This document shows, piece by piece, positions 20,085-31,626 of a stretch of 64,000 bases of DNA. The notes under the pieces are model-generated. The model did no database searches. It was not told where the DNA came from and saw nothing but the letters and a program-made list of their open reading frames with translations. Source of the stretch: Cristatella mucedo. Its lineage: Eukaryota; Bryozoa; Phylactolaemata; Cristatellidae. Location: assembly GCA_009760855.2 (NCBI GenBank), contig WPIO01000053.1:1074501-1138500 (forward strand), written 5' to 3'. The translations under genes were made by a program, and so were the position numbers. The stretch's first letter is position 1, and every line of letters begins with the position of its first letter.

Positions 20085-20180
20085 GATTTGATCGATCAGA
20101 TTGGTCCATCGATGGATTGGTCCTATCGACGGACCGATCTGATTGAGTGGATCGATCCGATCGATGGATCAATCCAACCG
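20085..20180. repeat. GATCGATC-rich inverted repeat
   Basis: GATCAGATTGGTCCATCGAT pairs with ATCGACGGACCGATCTGATT, about 20 bp with three mismatches. A further cluster of ATCGATCCGATCGATGGATC follows. GATC or ATCGAT words dominate 95 bp. Confidence 0.8.
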
Positions 20181-20234
20181 GCTGAACAGAAGCAGCGCCT
20201 CTTAGCTCCTCTACTTGGCTTCGGCGTTGGGGGC

Positions 20235-20278
20235 TCAACTGAGTTTGCTTTATCAAGTGTATTATTATTACTATAACC
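20235..20278 (+). mobile_element. LINE-B tail remnant
   Basis: GCTTTATCAAGTGTATTATTATTA matches the last bases of LINE-B only. Confidence 0.5.
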
Positions 20279-20664
20279 GCGTCTGAGGTACTTGATTCGG
20301 TCGATGAGTTTTGCTGACCCGCCCAGCTGACCGAACCAGACAAGTTGTGACTGTGAGGCATCATTCCCAGATCCTGTCACGTTACAATGACGAGCATCTC
20401 GCACGATGGCTTCATCAATTCCTTTATTGTGCACAGGATTGTCGCGGGCTATGACAAACCTTAACCCTGTAAGGACCGTTGCCTAGTCATGTATGACTTG
20501 AATGGGCTTACTGAAAGTCCCAAGCAGCGGCCCAGGTCAGGCCCTCGATGACTGCCTCAATCTCCTTAAGATTTGCAAGTGCGGCATGTGTTTGGACAGC
20601 AGCCATGACGCATCTTTGACAAATCGAGATGGCTTACATCAAAACTTAGCTTTGCACTTACATC
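20279..20664. other. Unassigned spacer
   Basis: No recognised feature. Confidence 0.35.
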
Positions 20665-22030
20665 CACAGGCACGCTCTTACAGGATCGATCACCAAAGTC
20701 CTTCTTGAGCGCCTCTCATCTCGCCTGGGCATCACAGGCACTGCACTGCAATGGTTCAGGTCTTCCCTCAGTGGGAGACTCCAGAGTATTGATGTGAATG
20801 GACAAAGGTCATCAGAGGCACCTCTAATAAATGGAGCACCTCAGGGCTCCGTGCTAGGTCCGATTCTTTTCACGGTTTATACTCTGCCTCTTGCCGATGT
20901 GATTGCCAAGCACAATCTAGGCTGTCACTTTTATGCGGATGACACTCAGTTGTACCTTTGCTTTTATTCCTCCCAGTCCTCCAGCTCTTCAAATTCTCTC
21001 AATTCCCTTGCTGCATTTATTGACGATATTCACACATGAATGACAGCAAATTTGGTTAAAATAAATTATGCAAAAAAACAACTTACTAGTTATGGGCAAA
21101 CCAAGTGTGATTCAAAAATTGGAAGGGCTAACGCTCAAAATTGGCTCTACCAACATATCTCCTGTTGAATCTGCACGAAATCTGGGTGTCCTGTTCCAAA
21201 GTGACCTTTCATTAGACGACCACATCAACTCCATAATCAAGACCGCCTACTTTTAGATACATAACATTGCTCAAATTCGGGCTTCTTTAGGCAGTTACAC
21301 CACATTTAAATTTGTCTGTGCGTTTGTGACATCCCGACTTAACTTCAGTAACTCACTGCTTGCTGGCCTACTGGCCTATGCACTCAGGCGCTTACAGCTG
21401 GTACAAAACTCGGCAGTTAAGCTTGTCTGTTGTGAGCGTCGCAATTGCCACATCACACCACTACACTTCTCGCCGACCTGCACTGACTCCCAGTCAAGCA
21501 ACGCATTGACTTCAAGTTTTTGTCACTCACTTTCAGGATCCTTCAGTCTTAGGCTCTAGTCTACCTATCAGATCTAGTGCCCCACCAGGCTAAGCCTCGT
21601 ACTACTCGCTTTTTGGAATCTAACTGTTTACCTATACCTCACACAAACCTCTAATCTTTTGGAGACCATGCCCTTACTTTGAACGCTCACAAAGCTTGGA
21701 ACTCACTCCCAACCTGCGTCACGAAATCTCCGGAGTTGACCACATTTAAAAAAGACACTAAAACGCACCTATTTATCACAGCATTTAGTGAGTCCCTGTG
21801 ATTCGTCCTTTATGTATTTCTGAGTGCTGACACTGTAAATGCTACCACTAACCACACTTACATGGTGACCCTGTGCATGTCACCCCTAACCATGCTATTC
21901 TTGTTGTTTATTGAGCATGCTTTAAGTAACCATTCAATCTTGCTTCCTTTGCAGCAATCGTACCGTGCCTAGAAAGAGATTGAGATCTCTAAGGGTGCTA
22001 TATCAAGTGCATTATTATTATTATTGTTTT
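20665..22030 (+). mobile_element. LINE-B copy: RT palm, C-terminal domain and 3' end
   Basis: The best plus-strand LINE-B copy. It starts inside the RT at VLLERLSSRLGITGTALQWF, and continues with GAPQGSVLGPILFTVYTLPL, FYADDTQLYLCF (motif C), and LKIGSTNISPVESARNLGV. A decayed C-terminal domain follows ([38 protein letters not shown] after a frameshift). It ends with the 3' UTR and the terminal block AAAGAGATTGAGATCTCTAAG followed by ATTATTATTATTATTG at about 22010-22025. The stops at 21037 and 21254 and frame changes near 21460 show it is inactive. The endonuclease and RT N-terminus are missing. Confidence 0.9.
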
Positions 22031-22684
22031 ACAGGACCTCTTAAAATATTTTCTGCCACAAACCTTTAATATATTTCGGTTGCTTGCCTTCACATCTACA
22101 TATACTCAACTGTCTCATTTAAAATTAGCAGACTGATATAGCTACAAGCTGATCTCAATCAGCCAGCCAAAGGAAACTGTACGATTATTTGGCCACAACA
22201 GGACAGTCACTGTCGCCTGGTTGCCTAGTTTGGCAGACAGGCACTGGAGTTTACTATCTATCTATCTTCCCTGTGCTTATCTCAAAAATTTGAATTTAAG
22301 AACTCAACGTGCGGCCATGTTATTGGGGCTCAGCCTCCAGGTCATATTACTGAAACAGCTCAGCAACCAGTTCACATAAATAGAGGCCTTTGTTACAATA
22401 ATGACATTATTAAAAGACCCAATGCAAGCTTGCACGTTGGCATCCATTGACAGAAATTTCTCGAGTACAGCAAAGTCTTTTCAAAGCTTTAATAATCGTA
22501 GAAGTGGCGTACAATCTAAAACAAATGTGCGTCGACGATAATCAAAGTTGTTTGGTAGTCGATCACTTGATATCGCTAAAGCTAAGGATTTACACAGAGC
22601 TGTCGATATGCCTGGCCAATGCCACCGGTCTCCAACCCTTGCACCACAGTTGTCGCGTAGGATTCAAACGAATACAGCTAACCA
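22031..22684. other. Unassigned region
   Basis: AT-rich, no recognised gene or repeat. Confidence 0.4.
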
Positions 22685-22835
22685 CAACCAAGTGCTACCC
22701 TGGTTTAATCCAGGGGTTAAGGTGCTCACCTTAATGACCGAGGCCAAGGCCAATGCATTTGCTTACTAAGGTCCTGGGCTCAAGCCTTGTGCTACATGAG
22801 AAGTGTTTGGATAGAGACTAAGTTATTTTAGGCTT
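22685..22835 (+). mobile_element. SINE-2 copy (divergent)
   Basis: CTGGTTTAATCCAGGGGTTAAGGTGC-type head, GACCGAGGCC, GGTCCTGGGCTCAAGCC as B-box, then GAAGTGTTTGGATAGAGACTAAG, the SINE-2/LINE-B shared end. Confidence 0.75.
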
Positions 22836-23052
22836 CAATTCAAATTTTTCTTTTAACAGATTTCAAATTCGATTTATTTTGCTGTGCAAACAGAAATGAG
22901 GGCTAACCCATCGTGGTAGCTCTAGCAGGTATCAAACAGCTTGAACGACTACACTACTCAAACTTGGTCTCAAATCTGACCACGCTTACCTCCTACAGGG
23001 ATGATGCTGTCTGATTTCAAAAAATGGAACATGGTAACCATCTGCTCACTTC
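22836..23052. other. Unassigned spacer
   Basis: No recognised feature. Confidence 0.35.
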
Positions 23053-23200
23053 ATAATAATAATAATAATAATAATAATACACTTGATAAAGTGCCCTGGG
23101 AGAACTCAATCTCGTTCTAGGCGCTTTACATTTGCTGCAAAGGAAACACGATAGACTGGTGAGTGGTGTCATGCTTGACAAACAACATGAATTAAATATG
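23053..23200 (-). mobile_element. LINE-B 3' end (short)
   Basis: (ATT)n tail at 23053-23080, terminal block (GATAAAGTGCCCTGGGAGAA), and the start of the 3' UTR. Confidence 0.88.
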
Positions 23201-24900
23201 GCAGGCCGTTCGACAGATCAACAAATACCTGCAAAATCAACACGTTCGAAAACGAGTGGCTGGGGTGGGTGTGTATTGCATAGCAATGTTGGCCACAGAA
23301 ACGGGCGAGCCGGAATAAGGAGAAATGGAAAGAAGCAGACAGGGGCATGACAGTGATACTATCTGTATCACTGTCCCCGTTCCGTAGACCCAATTTCAGG
23401 CCAAATCGGACGACTACAACTTCTGCTGAGGAGCTGGCCCTGCCAAGTATGCATTCATCTCCTGCAGAAGGTCTTAGCAGGTGGTATGTGAATTTTGGCG
23501 ATTAAGTCCAATTATTAGCCAGGGGATCAGCTGCTTCAAGATGCCACATGTGGTGTGGTGCCACATGTGGAGTGGTGCCACGTATTGCCACTTCCATTCG
23601 TCAGGGCTACTGGCTACTGATTAGCCATGGCGGTAGTACCGGCGGCTTACCTTGCTTAGGGCTGCCACCCTGGGCAGCAGCATGATACGATCGAGCAGCC
23701 GGTGCCAGAATCAGCGCCCAAAATGCATGCAAAGGAAGGCTTCCTTGTCTGTCAACCAAGTGGCCGACAGTAGTAGGTAGTTGTACCGAAAAAGTGAGAC
23801 AATACGCAAATGAGATGGTGGATATCTGCCAAATCAGCCAGATACTGACAGCTCCGTGGACTTTCAGCAGTTCCAGTATGACACTCCTATACGAACCAGG
23901 CACGTCATATGCAATATTTGGTAAATGTACATTCAGCTTTGAAAACATTTGTATTCCAATGCTAAGGCTGCACAAGTGTGGCTATTTGGGGCTGCCAAAT
24001 AGACCGAATTAAGCTAAGGATGTGTATGGACTTATAGTAACAAGGTCAGGGTGATCTGCATTATTGCGATACTGCACTATCGTCGGCTGCCATTGAGTCT
24101 TGTATATTATATATGTGTTGAGGCAGCATCTGCGACTGGCAACCCGTGCTTCGTCACGCAAGCTCCACAAGTCCAGCGTCACGTGTCTAAAATGACAAGC
24201 ACAATTATGTTCGCGTTATTTGTGATAACCGGTCTTTAGTGCATGAGCCACTAGGTCACTTTCCTAACACTACTTCATGTTGGCATTTATGCAGGGAGGG
24301 AGCTATTAAAAGTAACGGCTCGGTTACGACGTGTAAGCATGTATGCATGTCACAAATTAGAAGCGGCACGAACAAATTTCGAGTTGTACCACACGGTTAT
24401 CAGTAACGCTCAGCCGAACGGCTATACTTACTACCGCCCTCGGTTATATTCCATCACCCTCTTTTTATTTATTAGATTTCTGTAGTCTTCACGCTCTTTG
24501 TCCCATAAACGATGACCTGCCTGGTAGGCCTCGATCGATGCTGCCGCACTATCGTCTGCCATTGTTCACATGTAATTGAGGCAGGCTCTTGCAGACATAT
24601 CTGATTGGTTGACTAGTTTCGGCTACAGTCGCTTTTCTCTCAGAAGTTGGGCCACGCTGCAGGGCACCGTTTCTCTGTCCTGACACCGACGGCTCACTGG
24701 GAGTGATGACGAAGGCAACAAGATCAAATATGGATGGTAACCGGCCAAAGCCAACCGTGTAAACGCGGCATTAGCGTTGCCAAACCAGAACCACGGCTTC
24801 ATGGTAAACGCCACTCCACGTGACTCCATTGCCACAGGCAGCTGCTGGCTCCTCACGCGATTCTTCGTGCTGACTTGCAGCTGGCTTCCTCCGTAGGGCG
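23201..24900. other. Unassigned 1.7-kb region
   Basis: A direct repeat of ATGCCACATGTGG/GTGCCACATGTGG occurs at 23540-23575. The minus-strand frames at 23607-23975 and 24623-24856 are open but unrecognised. I see no repeat family or splice-bounded exon. Confidence 0.4.
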
Positions 24901-24904
24901 GTCA

Positions 24905-25145
24905 AAAACAGGTGGCTCCTGTGCGACTGCACTCGCTCACTCTGCGAGATTCCGTTGCGAAGGTCGCCTCTGCTTTTTTCCTAGGCTAATAATAATGTTA
25001 ATGCACTTGATAAAGCGCTCTCAGAGAACCCAATCTCTGCCTAAGCGCTTTACACTTCCTGCAAGGGAAACGGCTCCTGTTCAACTGCACTCGTTCACTC
25101 TGCGAGATTCCACCGCGAATGCTGCCTCCGCTTTTGCTCAAGGCG
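24905..25145. repeat. 75-bp direct repeat flanking a LINE-B 3' end
   Basis: The segments 24911-24983 and 25068-25141 are about 80 percent alike (GGCTCCTGT, CTGCACTCG, TCACTCTGCGAGATTCC, then CTCTGCTTTT/CTCCGCTTTT). Between them, 24987-25067 is a minus-strand LINE-B tail and terminal block. Confidence 0.8.
24987..25067 (-). mobile_element. LINE-B 3' end (about 80 bp)
   Basis: AATAATAATGTTAATGCACTT, GATAAAGCGCTCTCAGAGAA and GCGCTTTACACTTCCTGCA match the LINE-B end on the minus strand. Confidence 0.82.
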
Positions 25146-25429
25146 CAGGACGCTCTTTTCCTTTCCTAAGCGTGCATCGGAGCATTTCGTAGGTATCCCT
25201 CACGGAATCACTCGTGAGCATTCGTCAGGTGTTGTATACTGAAGCGTGCGGACATGCCGCAGCAGCTATACTCTGACCGCCTGGATATCCACCGCGGCTC
25301 CTGAATTATACCGATTACGAACCGGTTGAGTCTTAATCTGCGTTCGTCACGTAAAATACCAACTCGCGTAACCATCGTTCAGCTGCCCTTTTTTGCCTCA
25401 GAGCGTGGCGATCGAGTGGATTGGTGGAG

Positions 25430-25660
25430 GTTCTGCGACTGCCAATCAGCGAGTCGCAATACCCGGCCTCGACCCCTCAACCTTTGAAGCCCTCTGCTGG
25501 CCAATCAGCGAGATGCACGCCATGGCGTCGACCCCGTAGCCATGAGAGGGCCAATCGGCACGACCTGGTTTCGACCCCTCGACCTCAGAAGCCCTCTGCA
25601 GGCCAATCAGTTAGATGTGAAACCTGTCTTCGACCCGGTAGCTCTCTGCAGGCCTCTAGT
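25430..25660. repeat. Divergent 50-60-bp tandem repeat with CCAATCAG boxes
   Basis: Four CCAATC motifs at about 25442, 25501, 25551 and 25603 are each followed by a GAGTCG/GAGATG/GTTAGATG-type stretch and TCGACCCC/TCGACCCG. Three units contain GCCCTCTGC or CTCTGCAGG before the next box. Confidence 0.75.
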
Positions 25661-25769
25661 GCGATGCCAGGCGTGGATGGTCCGATGGATTCGGACAGTC
25701 TTGGACGGGTGCGACAAATTACCGAAACCCACAGCATTCCTCTCGAATTAGGCTAACATCGGCTTGTTT

Positions 25770-26306
25770 AGATAAGCTTTGCTGAAGGAGCTAGGACGGT
25801 TGCCGGTTGAGCACAGGATACAGAGCAAAGTTCTTACGCTGACCCACAAGGCCCGCCACGGCTTGGCTCCTTCATACCTAGCTGAGCTGCTGCATCAGTT
25901 TCAGCCTGTTCGCGCCCTCAGGTCCTGTGTGGACAATAAATTAGCTGTCCCATTCCTCCGCTTAAAGACAGTTGGTGACAGAAGCTTTAGCTCTGCAGGT
26001 CCTAGACTGTGGAACTCGCTTCCACAATTCTTACGCAACGATAACTACTCTTCTACTGCCAACTATGGCACATCCTTTTCAGCGGTCCTGAGCTGCTACT
26101 TCTATGCTACTCACTGCCTCAACTGCTCTCCTGACTCAGCTATGCTTCCCACTTTCTCTCTGTTGCGTGAGACGAAGTCTGTTGGCTACCGAATGCGTAC
26201 CGAAAGCCTCTTAGGCTGTGAGTGCGCTATACAAAACTCTCCTGCGTAACACCCACATGGTCTTTATGACTTTGTTGAGTTACAGACAAAGATACATTAC
26301 ATTACA
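25770..26306 (+). mobile_element. LINE-A 3' part (C-terminal domain, 3' end)
   Basis: One open frame carries the LINE-A C-terminal domain: LLKELGRLPVEHRIQSKVLT, HKARHGLAPSYLAELLHQFQ, FLRLKTVGDRSFSSAGPRLW and NSLPQFLRN. The family 3' end follows at 26210-26306, closing with ACATTACATTACAT. 5'-truncated; no RT. Confidence 0.92.
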
Positions 26307-26307
26307 T

Positions 26308-27075
26308 AAAGATACCACGTCCAAGTTGGTCCATGCATTCGTGACATCCCGTCTCGACTTCTGCAACTCACTGCTTACTGGCCAACCTGCATGTGCGATC
26401 AGGCGATTGCAGCTGGTGCAAAACTATGCCGCTAGGCTTGTCTGTCGTGAGCGTCGCAGTTGCCCCATCACACCACTTCTCGCCGACCTGCACTGGCTAC
26501 CAGTCAAGCAACGGATTGACTTCAAGGTTTTGTCGCTCACTTTTAGGTCCCTTCATTCTATGGCTCCAGCCTATCTCTCAGATCTACTCCCCCACCAGGC
26601 CAAGCATCGTACCATCCGCTTTTCGGAATCCAACAGTCTACCAATACTTTGTACAAACCTCAAATCCTTTAGAGACCGTGCATTTAGTTCGTATGCTCCC
26701 AAAGCCTGGAACTCCCTCCCGACTTGCTTCCGAACATCCCCTGACTTGACCACATTTAAAAAGAACTTGAGAACACACCTATTTAGGACAGCATTTAGTG
26801 GATCCCTGTGATTCGTCCTTCATGTGCTTATGCATGCTGACACTGTGCATGGTGCCACTAACCACATTTGCAAGCTGACCCTGTGCATGTCACACCTAAC
26901 CATGTTATCCATTTTGTTTGTTTATCAAGCATGATATTACTCACCATTCAATTGCATTTCCCTTTGCAGCAAATGTAAAGCGCCTAGAGAGAGAGAGAGA
27001 GAGAGAGAGAGATTGAGTTCTCTTGTGGCGCTTTATCAAGTGCAGTATTATTTTTATCATTATTACTATTATTAT
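26308..27075 (+). mobile_element. LINE-B 3' part (C-terminal domain, 3' end with GA expansion)
   Basis: An uninterrupted frame to the stop near 26811 gives the C-terminal domain: [80 protein letters not shown] and [14 protein letters not shown]. The 3' UTR and terminal block follow. The CTAGAAAGAGATTGAG site has grown into a (GA) run at 26985-27012. It starts directly at the LINE-A tail and ends where the 165-bp repeat array begins. Confidence 0.93.
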
Positions 27076-29485
27076 CGACCAGACGCAAGCATTGGCGAGC
27101 TCCAATTTTACACTGGTCTTGTAGTACACGTTCGAATTATCTATCCACCAAATTTCATATCGCCTCGCACACAAGCACTTATGCAAATGAGCTTTGACGT
27201 TGGACGCCTTTACCTCAATCCGCCCTAATTCATTCTAGTTCCTATCAAATCCACCACAAATCAGCGGCGCACAGCTCCAAAAGTTTGGAATATCAAACTA
27301 CGCTTCGCACACAATGTACCCGGAAAGTTTTTGCTCGTGATTCCGCTCACGCGTTCTCACGAAGTCCACTGGAATAAGAATGCAGTGGCCCAGGCCAATA
27401 CCACAATTCACCACAATCCCCTGCATTCCACACGCAACGAAGGAAATCCTGTTTGAAAGGCTCTTTATTTGATTGTGTGTGACACTGCACACTGCAAAAA
27501 TTGCACTTAAAGAATTTCACGTGCATTGACATGGCCGTTCTCGTGCAATGTGCTGCAATCGATTGCAGTAGCCTGGGCCGAAACCAAAATCCACTTCAAT
27601 CCACCGAATATAAAAATGACATACATTGCGCCGAGCTCCAGTTTTTATTGCATTTTAAAGTGCACCGTGCTGTGTGCACAACCACGTAAAATTAAAAAAA
27701 ATTGTGCAACCTCACACTGTGGCAATGTGTGGCAATCGCCTGAAATGACCTGGGAAAACTCTATTCCACTGCCAATCATCCTCAAATCGCCATCGCGAAG
27801 CTCTAATTGACAATGCATATAGGACTAGACATAGTTCAAAGTGCATATACAAAATTTTGCTATATTGTGCACACGCATTCTCATGCAATGAATTGCAATC
27901 GACGGCAAAGGCACGTTCCCATACCGAAATCCACCTTAATCCGCCGAAATCCGCCGCAATCCGCCACACAGTGACCAGAACGCGTACACTAGAAGCTCTA
28001 ATTATGATTGCACGCTGCTCTACTCTTCGGTTATTGGGTACTCGCATAACTTCACTGTAATTGCCTCGACCATACTGCAGCAATGCACTGCAATTGACGG
28101 CAACTGCCCGGGCCAGTACGTCAATCCATCGAAACCCGCCGAAAAATCACCAGAATAAGTACACTTTAAGATCTAATAGTGATTGCACGTTGCTCAAATT
28201 TTTAGTTATTGTGTAGTCCCACAATTTTACTGCAATCGCCTCGATCATTTGGCAGCAATGCACTGCAATTGACTGCAATCGCCGGGGCCAATACGGCAAT
28301 CTACAGCAATCCGATGCAAAATGCCATGAAATCGGTTTCGCAATGCTCCATCTTTTAATGCATGTTGCAAAGCACACTGTTTAAAGTCAGCCACATCATT
28401 TTAAGCAATTGTGCTCGCACAATCTCCAGAAATGCACGGCAATTTACGGCAACGGCTCGGCTCGAAGCAGCAATCCACTACTATCCATGGCTAGTCGACC
28501 ATAAATTAGCTGCACGAAGTGCCAATTATCATCACATTTCGCATTTCTTTGCGCTAAAAGTAAAATCGCAGGACTTTCAAGCTATTTTGCACGTTAATTG
28601 TCAAAAATGCACGGCAATAGACAGCAATAGCAGGGATTAATACAGTAATTCATTGCAAATTGACGAGAAATCGCTTGCACCAAGCTCCAATTCTTATTAC
28701 ACGTAACATTTCACTGCTCGCGCAGTACTTTCAACCATTTCAACCATCTCTGACCGTTAAATTTTGGGCAATGCATGGCAATTGACGGTAATGGCTGGGG
28801 AAAATACTGCAATCCATTATGATCCATCGCAAAGCACTGGAAAGTGACTGGGCCAAAATCAAAGTTACGTTACCTTTTACAGTGCACTGTGTTTAAAGCG
28901 AAATCACATCCTTTCAAATAATCGCGAACGTTCGATCACAAGCAATTAATGGCAAAATCGGCATCTATGGCCAGGGTCAATACCCCAATTTACGGCAAAT
29001 TGACGAGAAATTGCCAGCGAGGAAGCCTTAATTGTCATCACATATAACATTCCGCTGCGTCCAAAGTAAAACCGTGGCATTTTCAAAACACTTTGCTCGT
29101 TGACTGTCAGCAATGCACGGCAATCCACAGCAAATGTAGGGGCCGATAGGGCCATCCGCGGAAAATTGACAAGACTGGCTGCAGTAAACTACAACTCTCA
29201 TTCCACGTAACATGTACCTGTGTGTTCGCATAATTTGTATCCATTGTGCGAGTTCAATCGACAGTAATACACGGCAATTGACGGCAATGGCCTGAGAAAT
29301 ACGCCAATCCATAACGGTCAGTTACAAATGGACCGACAGTTGCTGAGAGAAGCTCAAACATTTCTTCCTTATTGCACTACACACCAGTAAAATTGCAGCT
29401 ACATCCTTTTATACAATCGACAAAGGCACAATCGAGGGCAATGCAGGGCAATCGAAGGCAATGGCCCGGCCTCTTCCACGATCAG
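27076..29485 (+). repeat. Degenerate array of about 165-bp units (copy 1)
   Basis: About 13 loosely conserved units, marked by a core like GACGGCAATGGCCCGGGCCAATAC followed by CAATCCA/CAATCCG words. Cores lie near 27380, 27564, 27731, 27900, 28095, 28272, 28442, 28612, 28777, 28955, 29118, 29277 and 29440, a mean step of about 170 bp. The first 400 bp are clearly homologous to 60590-60990 and to the reverse complement of 62975-63390, and the last units match 61770-62120 on the minus strand. There is no transposase, RT or tRNA-like head. I do not recognise the family. The 5' end abuts a LINE-B tail. Confidence 0.85.
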
Positions 29486-30535
29486 TTCACATCTAATCTT
29501 TAAGCTATGACATGGCCAGTTCCTAACGATTAGCTCACGTGTTGCAGAAGCTTTGTGCCTTAAACGCAAGATATGTATCCAACATGCTCTGTTTCTATAT
29601 ATCACAATTCAGGAAACCCTACTAAACTGCTGGATGATTGCCTGACCTATTTGATATGCCGGCGCTTCAGTGCTCCAGTGCTCCAGTGCTTCAATGTTTC
29701 AGTGCCGAGTTAGGTAGATTCTCGGCCAGGACCATACATGATACCAAACAGAACCATTAACATGAATGATAGGCATTCATTTTCCACTTTGTCATCTTAA
29801 CAGATTCTAGCAACAATTGCTATCAATGATTTTCACACTAATTCTTCACATTAGTAGCTGTACTGTCTTGTCTTCATCTTCATCCCCGATAGCCATCGTC
29901 ATGTCAACGAGCCGGGCTAAGACGCGCTTTACAATCACCTTCTTCATTCACATTCAGGTTGCCAGCATAACACTTGACAAAAGAGACAGACTAAAACCTT
30001 TTGCTTTGGCCATGCGTCATATGGTACCTGAAACGACCTCAAAACTAGAACACGATCAGCGCTCATGCTAAAAAGAGGAGCAAACCTCGCTGCACCAAAG
30101 TGATTGCGATTTCTCATCTTCATGTGCAGAATCGTCTCGCCATTCACGTCTTCTCTGCCTTAGAGTCAGTTAGACAGAAAGTGTGCTAAATAAGCTGGGC
30201 AACATCCGGAAGATTTAGTAACACTCGCTGTAACGCTTTCAAGACGCAGTGAAGAATGCAGTTGATGCAAAGCGGAACACGAAATCCGTTCCTTTGCTTT
30301 AATGACTTGCAGATTCAATGAACTTCATGAGCGTCAGGAACTCGCACTAAGCTGTTTTACATGCAGGTGCGAAATGGTCATGGCATTGCAACTGAATTTA
30401 AATCTCGTTGAAAAACCGCTGAAACAGTCTCGTATACTCTCATAACCGACGGTCAAGCTATCCCTAGAAAAGTCTAGATTTCCGCCACACTCAGAAGCCA
30501 TGTAATAGACAACCAGTCATCTCCGTCGCCGAAAT
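29486..30535. other. Unassigned region
   Basis: A short CTCCAGTGC/TTCAGTGC tandem lies at 29668-29706. No recognised gene; the plus-strand frame at 29817-30071 and the minus-strand frame at 29944-30147 are short and featureless. Confidence 0.4.
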
Positions 30536-30539
30536 TTGG

Positions 30540-31028
30540 TACTTAAAGATTGTTCAAAACTCTGCAGCTAGGCTTCTCTGTCGTGAGCGTCGCAGTTGGC
30601 ACATTGCACAACTTCTAGGCGACGTGCACTGGGGCTCCTAGCCGACCTACACTCGAGCCCAGTCAAGCAGTGCATCATGACCGTGCCATTAGTTCGTATG
30701 CTCCCAAAGCTTGGAACTTACTAGTGACTGGGGTCATGATATCCCCTGACTTGATGACATTTAAAAAGAAGGTAACGACGAATCTATTTATCACAGCATT
30801 TAGTGGGTCCATGTGATTCTTCCTCTGTGTGCTTATGCATGCATTGCTGCTACTCACCATATTTTTAATGCTTACCCGTGCATGACACCTTTAGCTCTAT
30901 TATACTTGCTGTTATTGAACATGCCACGACTGACCATTAAATCGTGCTTCCTTTGCTGCAAATTTAAAGTACCTAGAAATAGACTGAATTCTCTGAGGGC
31001 GTTATATAAGCGTATTATTATTATTACA
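30540..31028 (+). mobile_element. LINE-B 3' part, internally deleted
   Basis: CAAAACTCTGCAGCTAGGCT, CGTCGCAGTTGGCACATTGC, then a jump from the CCAGTCAAGCA region straight to GACCGTGCCATTAGTTCGTA. About 170 bp of the C-terminal domain are absent. The 3' UTR, terminal block and ATT tail (31010-31026) are present. Confidence 0.85.
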
Positions 31029-31579
31029 TCAGATAGATTTTGATTGCCCAAATATTATTCATTGTTTTTAGTAATTATACCTTGGAATCGATTATATTGT
31101 CATTAACCTGCATAACCAAGAGATCTGCACTTGTGACTCCAAGTGCGATCAGGGCCGCTAACTGTCTTCTTGGTTCTTGGCATTCAGGCAGTAGCGGAGG
31201 CAGTAGCAGGAAATGGGTTGCATCTTCAGACTAAATCTGAAGTCTTACTTACTTACTAAGTCTTACTCTTATGTAAACCGGCCTTAATTTGGCGACGTTT
31301 CTAATGCAGAAGCAGGCTGATTTGACAATGGACGAATCTGTTTATCTACTAATAGGTGATTTTGTAATAGTAATGTGTCACAGAAAAGATGCTCACTCAA
31401 TGAATGTTGAGGTTCAGATTGCATCCCAACTCAAGCGTGGCTCGAATTTTTTGAATGTGTATGTTTGTATATATATATATATATATATACAGCTGTTTTT
31501 ATTATCTTCAAGCCTCAGGAACAATCAATATAGTTATATGAAAAATGCATTTTTATATAAGAAAACTGATCACCTAACC
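31029..31579. other. Unassigned AT-rich region
   Basis: Contains an (AT)12-type run at 31467-31493. No recognised gene. Confidence 0.4.
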
Positions 31580-31625
31580 GGGTACTTCACATATGCCTCG
31601 GGCTCGAACCCATGACCTCGTTGGT
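31580..31625 (-). mobile_element. SINE-2 fragment
   Basis: ATATGCCTCGGGCTCGAACCC and ATGACCTCGTTGGTC match the SINE-2 B-box region on the minus strand; it is cut at the LINE-B junction. Confidence 0.55.
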
Positions 31626-31626
31626 C

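Noticed and set aside
27076-29485. CRISPR-like array
   Set aside because: Units are about 165 bp and decayed, with no short identical repeats or unique spacers, and the context is animal nuclear DNA.
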